Assembly: GCA_003695215.1 (NCBI GenBank)
Contig: RFIM01000148.1
Location: 1 to 22,076 of the forward strand
Length of the DNA: 22,076 nucleotides
Direction of reading: 5' to 3'
Origin: Chloroflexota bacterium
GTDB taxonomy: Bacteria > Chloroflexota > Anaerolineae > Aggregatilineales > UBA2796
Below, in pieces: positions 14,536 to 20,349 of this stretch; position 1 is the stretch's first letter; every line of letters begins with the position of its first letter. The translations under genes were made by a program, and so were the position numbers. Under the pieces are notes generated by a model. That model was not told the DNA's origin. It made no database searches and saw only the letters and a list, made by a program, of their open reading frames with translations.

Positions 14536-15716
14536 CTCAGTGGAGCGACTTTGAGCGTGAAGCTGAAGGTGCTGCCGACGTTCACCTGGCTTTCCACCTG
14601 AATTTGCACGCCAAGCCGATCCAAGATCAGCTTGACGATGGCCAGTCCGATGCCGACGCCTTCAAAACGACGGCGCGCACTGATATCGCTCTGGTAGAAC
14701 TCTCGGAAAATGCGCTCGATCTGATCGGCTTCCATGCCGACGCCGCGATCGCGCACGCTGATGCGCACGCCGTCGCTGTTGCGTCGGGCGATCAGCTCAA
14801 CGGGCTGCGTCTCATCGCTGAACTTCAGGGCATTGTCGATCAACTGCTGTAACACTTGCGCCACAGCGTGTTTATCGCCAAGCACAGCAGGTAACGCCTC
14901 ATGGACGACCTGAACGCGATGCACTTTATGTGCAGAAGCCCAGCGTCGGCTGAGCGCGCGCAAGGCAAGATTGATCGAATCCTCAAGGTACATCGGCTCA
15001 ATTTTTAAGTCCAGCGAGCGCGCCAAATGGCGGAAGTTCTCCAGCACGTTCTCTAGCCGCGTCAGAGCCTGCTTGGCGAAATCAAGCATGGTAGCCAGGT
15101 TGTTATCTTCAGAGAGCGCGCGCACAGCGCCATCGAGCATTGAGATCGAGCTTTTCACCTGCAAGAGCGGCGTGCTCATCTCATGGACAGCGTTGTGGAC
15201 AATGCTATCGCGCAGCACACTGTATTCTTGTGAGCTGGTCAGAGCAACTTTCAGGCGCAATTCCTGCTCGCTGAGCGCTTGACGCAGCTGTTGATTCTCT
15301 TGGCGCAGGGCTTTAGTTTGGCGGTGCAGGCGCAGCAGTGTGCGCAAGCGCAGCAAGCTCTCTTCTGGGCGCCAAGGCAAATCGAGCAGGTCGTCGGCGC
15401 CGAGGGCCAGGGCAAGTTGCTCTGATTCAGGCGTGCGCGGCGCTGCGAGCGCGATCACCAGGAGCGGCGCATGGGCGCCTTGCTTGAGCTGGGCACAGCC
15501 TTGGGCACCGAAGGCCTCGGCGAGACTCAGCTCGAGGATCAGCACATCAGGGCGCTCTGATTTGAGCAGCTGCTGCAGCTGTGCCAGATCGCTTGTATGC
15601 GCGCGCCGTACGCTATAGACTATCTGCCCAACTGAGACGGTGTCTTTTGCGCGGCGTTGATCGCGCTCCGCCACAAACAGGACGCGCCCTTCGACCTCCT
15701 GGCTCTTGACGGCCAT
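14532..15716 (-). CDS. Soluble hybrid-like histidine kinase with pseudo-receiver
   Basis: 394 residues, no membrane helix. Residues 10-130 have a receiver-like pattern, but the phospho-acceptor position in DVLILELSL is Glu62 and the lysine of the DYL.KP motif is missing (LLDLPW). A coiled coil (about 130-165) leads to the HisKA site HNAVHEMSTPLL (His178). The HATPase domain has QLIDNALKFS (Asn295), VRDRGVGM (Asp323), an F-box FREFYQ and GVGIGLAIVKLI. It should therefore be an active cytosolic kinase whose input is the locked receiver-like domain. The start has AAGGTGA upstream. It is convergent with tsaC; the stop codons share TTAG. The response regulator at 12329 is the natural partner by position. 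Confidence 0.92.
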   Translation of the reverse strand: MAVKSQEVEGRVLFVAERDQRRAKDTVSVGQIVYSVRRAHTSDLAQLQQLLKSERPDVLILELSLAEAFGAQGCAQLKQGAHAPLLVIALAAPRTPESEQLALALGADDLLDLPWRPEESLLRLRTLLRLHRQTKALRQENQQLRQALSEQELRLKVALTSSQEYSVLRDSIVHNAVHEMSTPLLQVKSSISMLDGAVRALSEDNNLATMLDFAKQALTRLENVLENFRHLARSLDLKIEPMYLEDSINLALRALSRRWASAHKVHRVQVVHEALPAVLGDKHAVAQVLQQLIDNALKFSDETQPVELIARRNSDGVRISVRDRGVGMEADQIERIFREFYQSDISARRRFEGVGIGLAIVKLILDRLGVQIQVESQVNVGSTFSFTLKVAPLS

Positions 15717-15751
15717 GGCTTGTCACCTTTGCATTTTGAGACACCGCTTGG

Positions 15752-15757
15752 ATTATA
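15752..15757 (-). promoter_or_regulatory. -10 element of the histidine kinase promoter
   Basis: A perfect TATAAT on the minus strand 36 bp before the kinase ATG; no good -35 lies at 16-18 bp, so the assignment rests on the -10 alone. Confidence 0.4.
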
Positions 15758-15782
15758 GCGCACTTTGATGCGTTGCATAAGG

Positions 15783-15811
15783 TTGCGTGCGCGTTCAGCC
15801 TGCGCTACCAT
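15783..15811 (+). promoter_or_regulatory. Promoter of the phosphoribosyltransferase / radical SAM operon
   Basis: TTGCGT (15783-15788) and TACCAT (15806-15811) with a 17-bp spacer. The same -10 hexamer and spacing occur at 373-401. The leader would be about 43 nt. Confidence 0.5.
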
Positions 15812-15860
15812 TTGAGATCGCTAAGCAACCCTGATCATGCATTGAGAGGATGGGTCGGAG

Positions 15861-16391
15861 ATGCCTGTGCCGCCTCATTTGCCGCGCCAAGTGGTGCTCT
15901 CTTGGGCAGATGTAGATCGCCTGATCGATATTTTAGTGCCACAGATCCGTAACGCGGGCTATTTTGACGCAATGTTGATCATCACGCGCGGCGGCATCAT
16001 TCCTGGCGGCCTGCTCAGCGAGGCGCTCGATATCAGCTACACGCTGATCGCCGCTGTCCGCTTCCAAACCAATCTTGAGCCACGCGCTCAGCTGGCTGCC
16101 ATGCCAACCTTCCTGCAATTCCCTGAGGATGAGCTGCTGGTTGGGCGGCGCACTTTGATCGTGGACGACGTCTGGGGCAGCGGCCGCACCAGCACAGCCG
16201 TCAAAAATCGCTGTTTGGCGGCCGGCGCCACGCCACTCTCGTGCGTGCTGCACTTCAATCCGTACCGCTCGCTCTTCAGCCGCGCCGAGCCTGACTTTTA
16301 CGCCGCTGTCACGGATGCGCACGTCGTTTACCCTTGGGAAGTCGATCGCGGCACGGATCGCATTCCGCTGGGCGCGCCTGAGGGAAATTGA
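15861..16391 (+). CDS. Purine-type phosphoribosyltransferase (Gpt/Hpt-like)
   Basis: 176 residues. The type I PRTase fold is clear: ITRGGIIPGGLLSEAL (41-56) carries the pyrophosphate loop RGG, and LIVDDVWGSGRTS (99-111) is the PRPP-binding motif. VVYPWE (156-160) near the C-terminus is seen in Gpt-like xanthine/guanine/hypoxanthine enzymes, where an aromatic residue stacks on the base. It probably converts a purine base and PRPP to a nucleotide, but the base cannot be assigned, and some PRTase-fold proteins act in other pathways. AGAGGA lies 10 nt upstream of the ATG. Its stop overlaps the radical SAM start (TGATG). Its place ahead of a glycan cluster is unexpected for purine salvage. It is distinct in sequence from Xpt at 5185. 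Confidence 0.85.
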   Translation: MPVPPHLPRQVVLSWADVDRLIDILVPQIRNAGYFDAMLIITRGGIIPGGLLSEALDISYTLIAAVRFQTNLEPRAQLAAMPTFLQFPEDELLVGRRTLIVDDVWGSGRTSTAVKNRCLAAGATPLSCVLHFNPYRSLFSRAEPDFYAAVTDAHVVYPWEVDRGTDRIPLGAPEGN

Positions 16392-17410
16392 TGCTCGATC
16401 TGCGGCCGCTGCGCAATCTTGGCTCAGATCGGCTTTATGCCTTGCCGCTCCTAGTGCTTTATCTGACTGACGGCTGCAACAGCCGCTGCTTGAGCTGCGC
16501 TATTTGGCATGCGCCACGCCGCAACATGCCGCTCGCGCTCGCCTTGCGCCTGGCAGAAGAAGCTGCAGCGCTCGGTTTGCGGCACGTCTTGCTGAGCGGC
16601 GGCGAAGCGATGCAACATCCACACTGGGCAGAGATCGCACAGGCCTTTCGCAAGCGCGGCGTGCACGTCGGCTTGCTGACCAACGGGCTCCTGCTCAAGA
16701 AGCAGGCAGAGCAGGTCATCGCGCATATCGATCAGCTGACTTTGAGCTTAGATGCGGCAACGCCTGAGCTTTACGCGCACATTCGCGGCGTAGACGCCTT
16801 GCCGCACATCCTTGAAGGCATGGCGCGCATTGCGCCGCACGTGCCGATCATCACGCGCACGACCGTGCAACGCGCCAATTTCCGCCAACTTTCAGCGATC
16901 GTCGGCCTTGCCAAAGCCTATGGCGCGCGCAAGGTCAGCTTCTTAGCTGTGGATACAGTTAATGGCGAGGCCTTTGGCGCGCGCGCCGCCGAGACCTTTC
17001 AAGAGCTTGCGCTCACCGCCGACGACCTGCCCATCTTCGCTGAAGTCCTTGATGCGTTAGAGCGCGAGCACGCCGCTGATTTCGCCAGCGGCTTGATCGC
17101 CGAATCGCCCGCGAAGCTGCGCACGTTGTACGCTTTTTTCGCCTCAGCGCACGGCTTGGCGCGCTTCCCTGCGCCGCGCTGCAACGCACCACAGCTCTCA
17201 GTAGTTGTCGAGACAGACGGCAGGCTGCGCCCCTGCTATTTCTTGCCCAGTGGCGGCAGCGTCGCTGAGCAGCCGTTGGCACAGGCGTTGAACAGCTCAA
17301 CGCTGCGCGCCTTGCGTCGCGCTGTTCGCCATGGCGAGCGCGCCGAATGTGGGCGTTGTGTCTGTCCGCTTTATCGCGGCGCCAGAGCCTTGCTGCGAGC
17401 GGCACTATGA
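16391..17410 (+). CDS. Radical SAM protein with SPASM/twitch-like C-terminus
   Basis: 339 residues from ATG 16391, with GAGGGA just upstream. The radical SAM cluster motif CNSRCLSC (Cys29, Cys33, Cys36) is followed by LLSGGEA (68-73), the SAM-binding GGE, and by LLTNG and LSLDAATPELYAHIRG, all normal in MoaA/PqqE-like proteins. The C-terminal part has C264-x12-G277-x4-C282, which fits the SPASM C-x9-15-G-x4-C pattern, then CGRCVC (320-325), so at least one auxiliary Fe-S cluster is expected. Such proteins modify peptides, sugars or lipids by radical chemistry. No precursor peptide is seen next to it. It overlaps both neighbours (TGATG before, ATGA after), implying joint function with the PRTase and methyltransferase. 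The substrate is unknown. Confidence 0.88.
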   Translation: MLDLRPLRNLGSDRLYALPLLVLYLTDGCNSRCLSCAIWHAPRRNMPLALALRLAEEAAALGLRHVLLSGGEAMQHPHWAEIAQAFRKRGVHVGLLTNGLLLKKQAEQVIAHIDQLTLSLDAATPELYAHIRGVDALPHILEGMARIAPHVPIITRTTVQRANFRQLSAIVGLAKAYGARKVSFLAVDTVNGEAFGARAAETFQELALTADDLPIFAEVLDALEREHAADFASGLIAESPAKLRTLYAFFASAHGLARFPAPRCNAPQLSVVVETDGRLRPCYFLPSGGSVAEQPLAQALNSSTLRALRRAVRHGERAECGRCVCPLYRGARALLRAAL

Positions 17411-18216
17411 GCCTGCCTGAGAGCGGCCTGGCTTTCGAGCGCATTGCTACAACTTATGACGCCGACTTGACCGATTCGCCCGTCAGCCGCCTACTGCGCG
17501 CTCAGCTTTGGGCATGGTTGGCGGCGCTCTTTCCGCCTGGGAACTATCTGTTGGAGCTGGGTTGTGGCACAGGCGAAGATGCCATTTGGTTTGCGCAGCG
17601 CGGCGTGCGCGTGCTTGCCACGGATATCAGTCCGCAAATGTTGGCGATCACGGCGCAAAAAGCGGCACAGCATGGCGTCGGGCATTTGGTGCAAGTGCAG
17701 CTGTTAGATTTAGATCGGGCTGAGGCTTGGCAATTGCCTGAGAGGGCTTTTGACGGCGTCTACAGCAACTATGGCGCGCTGAACTGCACAGCGAATTGGT
17801 CGGCCTTGGGCGCGGCCTTGGCGCACGCTGTGCGCTATGGCGGCTGCGCCGCCTTCACGCTGATCAGCCGCTTCAGCCTGATCGAGACGTGCTGGCATGC
17901 GGCGCATGGCAACTGGCGTGTGGCTTTTCGGCGTTGGCGCGGCAAAGCCAGTGCCAGGATTGGCGCGATCAGCTTCCCTATCTATTATCCAACAGCACGG
18001 CAGTTCCGACGCGCTTTCGGCGCGGCGTGGCGCTTGCGAAAGCTGCGCGGCTGGGGCATTTTTCTGCCGCCGAGCGATCTCTACGGCGCGCTCGCACGCC
18101 ATCCGCGCTTGTTGCGCCTGCTCGGCGCCGCCGAACGCCTGGCTGCGCCTCTCGCGCTCAGCGCCTATCTGGCCGATCAATTCTGGATAGTTTTAGAACG
18201 CCGCTGTGAATTCTAA
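17407..18216 (+). CDS. Class I SAM-dependent methyltransferase
   Basis: 269 residues from ATG 17407, which overlaps the TGA of the radical SAM gene (ATGA). FERIATTYDADL opens the protein as in UbiE/BioC-like enzymes. Motif I is LLELGCGTGEDAIWFA (48-63), followed by the acidic ribose contact VLATDIS (Asp73), and VYSNYGALNCTANW after the fourth strand. The C-terminal 120 residues are rich in Arg and aromatic residues with a hydrophobic end (LAAPLALSAYLADQFWIVL), which may touch the membrane or a lipid substrate. It probably methylates a small molecule, sugar or lipid; nothing in the sequence identifies which. Tight coupling to the radical SAM gene suggests consecutive steps. Confidence 0.88.
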   Translation: MSLPESGLAFERIATTYDADLTDSPVSRLLRAQLWAWLAALFPPGNYLLELGCGTGEDAIWFAQRGVRVLATDISPQMLAITAQKAAQHGVGHLVQVQLLDLDRAEAWQLPERAFDGVYSNYGALNCTANWSALGAALAHAVRYGGCAAFTLISRFSLIETCWHAAHGNWRVAFRRWRGKASARIGAISFPIYYPTARQFRRAFGAAWRLRKLRGWGIFLPPSDLYGALARHPRLLRLLGAAERLAAPLALSAYLADQFWIVLERRCEF

Positions 18217-18225
18217 AAGGCTCTG

Positions 18226-18242
18226 CGCTAAAATTAGGCGCT
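18226..18242 (+). promoter_or_regulatory. Possible internal -10 inside an inverted repeat before the GT2 gene
   Basis: TAAAAT (18229-18234) lies 8 bp before the ATG within the imperfect repeat GCGCTAA/TTAGGCGC. If used, the mRNA would begin at or next to the ATG (leaderless). No convincing -35 is seen. Confidence 0.3.
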
Positions 18243-19172
18243 ATGGAGCTGTCAATCATCATCGTCTCGTGGAACGTGCGCGAGTACTTAGCGCGCTGCC
18301 TGGATTCAATCGCCGAGTCCGTGCGCCTAGCGCCGATTGCCACTGAGATTATTGTAGTCGATTCAGCCAGCAGCGATAGCACGGTCGAGATGCTTCACAG
18401 CGCATATCCGCATGTGCGCACTTTACCACAAGCTGAGAATGTCGGCTTCACGCGCGGCAATAACATCGGCTTGGCAGCCGCCAGAGGCGAGTTTTTGCTG
18501 TTGCTCAATCCTGATACTGAAGTGCGCGGCGACGCCTTAGCGCAGATGGTCAGCTATATGCGTGCGCACGAGCGCGTCGGCATTCTGGGCGCGCACACAC
18601 TCAATAGCGATGGCACGCATCAATCATCGCGGCGGCGCTTTCCAACGCTGCTGACAGCGCTCTTCGAAAGCACCTGGCTGCAGCCATACGCGCCGCGAGG
18701 TGTGCTTGAGCGCTTCTACGCCTACGATATCGCTGATACCGATATCGCGGCCGTAGATTGGGTACAAGGCTCGGCGCTGCTGCTGCGGCGCGCCGTCTAC
18801 GAGCAGATCGGCGGCTTAGATGAAGGTTACGTGATGTTCAGCGAGGAAGTGGACTTCTGCAAACGCGCCAAGCAGGCAGGTTGGCAGGTGATCTATCACG
18901 GCGGCGCGTACATTGTGCATCATGGTGGCAAAAGCACCGAGCAAGCCAGTGCGGCCAAGCACATTCACTTTCAGCAGAGCAAAGTGCGCTACTTTCGGAA
19001 ATTTCATGGCGCCGCTGCAGCAGCTGTGCTGCGCCTATTCTTGATCATGAGCTACTTTCACCAATTGCTGCTGGAGGGCCTGAAAGGCGCGCTTGGCTCT
19101 AAGCGCGCACTGCGCCGTGAGCGTGTGCGCCTCTACTGGCAGGTCATCCGTGCGTTGTGGAGCAGTGCCTGA
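18243..19172 (+). CDS. GT2 family glycosyltransferase, rhamnosyltransferase-like
   Basis: 309 residues, GT-A fold. LSIIIVSWNVREYLARCLDSI is the typical start of the rhamnosyl/galactofuranosyl GT2 group. Then come EIIVVDSASSDST (nucleotide-binding Asp40), NVGFTRGNNIGLAAARGEFLL-type spacing, the DxD-like LLNPDTEV (Asp91, Glu93) and GGLDEGYVMFSEEVDFCKRAKQAGW, with the ED catalytic region. The C-terminal 60 residues include a hydrophobic stretch (VLRLFLIMSYFHQLLLEGL) and basic residues that may dock on the membrane. It probably adds a deoxyhexose or similar sugar to a surface polysaccharide. Only a weak Shine-Dalgarno (AGG) precedes the ATG. The next GT4 starts 10 bp downstream. Confidence 0.9.
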   Translation: MELSIIIVSWNVREYLARCLDSIAESVRLAPIATEIIVVDSASSDSTVEMLHSAYPHVRTLPQAENVGFTRGNNIGLAAARGEFLLLLNPDTEVRGDALAQMVSYMRAHERVGILGAHTLNSDGTHQSSRRRFPTLLTALFESTWLQPYAPRGVLERFYAYDIADTDIAAVDWVQGSALLLRRAVYEQIGGLDEGYVMFSEEVDFCKRAKQAGWQVIYHGGAYIVHHGGKSTEQASAAKHIHFQQSKVRYFRKFHGAAAAAVLRLFLIMSYFHQLLLEGLKGALGSKRALRRERVRLYWQVIRALWSSA

Positions 19173-19182
19173 GGGCGGGGAA

Positions 19183-20349
19183 ATGCGAATCGGCTTCATC
19201 ACAGGTGAGTATCCGCCAATGGAAGGCGGCGTTGGCGCCTTCACGCATGAGTTGGCCACGGCGCTGGCTGATCTCGGTCATGAGGTGCATATCCTGACGC
19301 ACGAGCAGGCTGAGCGCACAGGCAAGGCGCGCATTCAGGTAGCTGCTGAGGTGCGCAACTGGAATTGGGCAGCGCTGATGCAGGCGCAGCGTTGGGCGCG
19401 TCAGAATCGCCTTGAAGTAGTCAATTTGCAGTACGAGGCGGCAGCCTTCGGCAAGGTTGCGCCGCTAGTGCACATCTTACCCGCGCGCCTAAGCGACTTC
19501 GCCACAGTCATCACGTTCCACGATCTGCTGGTGCCGTATTTATTTCCGAAGGCGGGCAGTTTGCGTTATCAGGCGCTGCTCAACCTGGCGCGGACGGCCA
19601 AAGGTGTGATTGTGACCAATGTGCAGGATGAGCAGCAGTTAGCCCAGGAGCGCGGCATCGCGCCTATGCGCCGCATTCCAATCGGCTCGAACATCGCGCC
19701 AACGCCGCCGCCTGATTTTGATCGCGCCGCTGTGCGCGCTGCGCTTGAGATACCTGAAGATGGCGTGCTGATCGGCTATTTCGGCTTCTTGAACGCCAGC
19801 AAAGGCGCAGCTTGCTTGCTGCGCGGCGTGGCGCAGGCGCTGCAACAGGGCGTGAACGCCTATTTGGTCCTGATCGGCGGGCGCACAGGCACGAGCGATC
19901 CGAGCAACGTGCACTACGCTGAGAGCGTAGACGCGCTGATCGGGCAATTGCAGCTCAGCCAACGCGTGCGGCGCACAGGCTTCATTGAGAGCGCTGCCGT
20001 CAGCGCGCACTTATTGGCGTGCGACATGTTGGCATTGCCGTATACTGATGGCGTCTCGTTCAGACGCGGTTCGTTCATGGCGGGCTTGGCTCACGGTTGC
20101 CCGATCATCACCAGCACGCCTGCTTTGCCGCTGCCAGAGCTGCACCACGGCGATCACGTCTACTTAGTGCCGCCTGAGCAGCCTGAAGCGCTCGGCGAGG
20201 CGATTCGGACGCTGGCCGAAGCGCCACAACTGCGCACACGGCTCAGCTACTTTGCGCGCCAATTGGCTGAGCAGTTCACCTGGACGCGCATTGCTCAGCG
20301 CACAGCCGACTTCTTCCTCGAAGTGATCACTGAGAGCGCTGAGCCATGA
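19183..20349 (+). CDS. GT4-like glycosyltransferase with altered E-x7-E motif
   Basis: 388 residues from ATG 19183 with GAGGGCGGGGAA upstream; the frame is open further upstream inside the GT2 gene but the family start is here. MRIGFITGEYPPMEGGVGAFTHELATAL is the N-terminal GT-B motif. GYFGFLNASKG (198-208) begins the donor-binding half. Where GT4 enzymes carry E-x7-E, this protein reads PYTDGVSFRRGSFMAGLAHG (286-305), with Asp289 and no second Glu; an RRGS-type variant is known in a GT4 subgroup. It may use a different donor-binding mode. It probably elongates a surface glycan made with the adjacent GT2. Its stop overlaps the next start (ATGA). Confidence 0.88.
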   Translation: MRIGFITGEYPPMEGGVGAFTHELATALADLGHEVHILTHEQAERTGKARIQVAAEVRNWNWAALMQAQRWARQNRLEVVNLQYEAAAFGKVAPLVHILPARLSDFATVITFHDLLVPYLFPKAGSLRYQALLNLARTAKGVIVTNVQDEQQLAQERGIAPMRRIPIGSNIAPTPPPDFDRAAVRAALEIPEDGVLIGYFGFLNASKGAACLLRGVAQALQQGVNAYLVLIGGRTGTSDPSNVHYAESVDALIGQLQLSQRVRRTGFIESAAVSAHLLACDMLALPYTDGVSFRRGSFMAGLAHGCPIITSTPALPLPELHHGDHVYLVPPEQPEALGEAIRTLAEAPQLRTRLSYFARQLAEQFTWTRIAQRTADFFLEVITESAEP

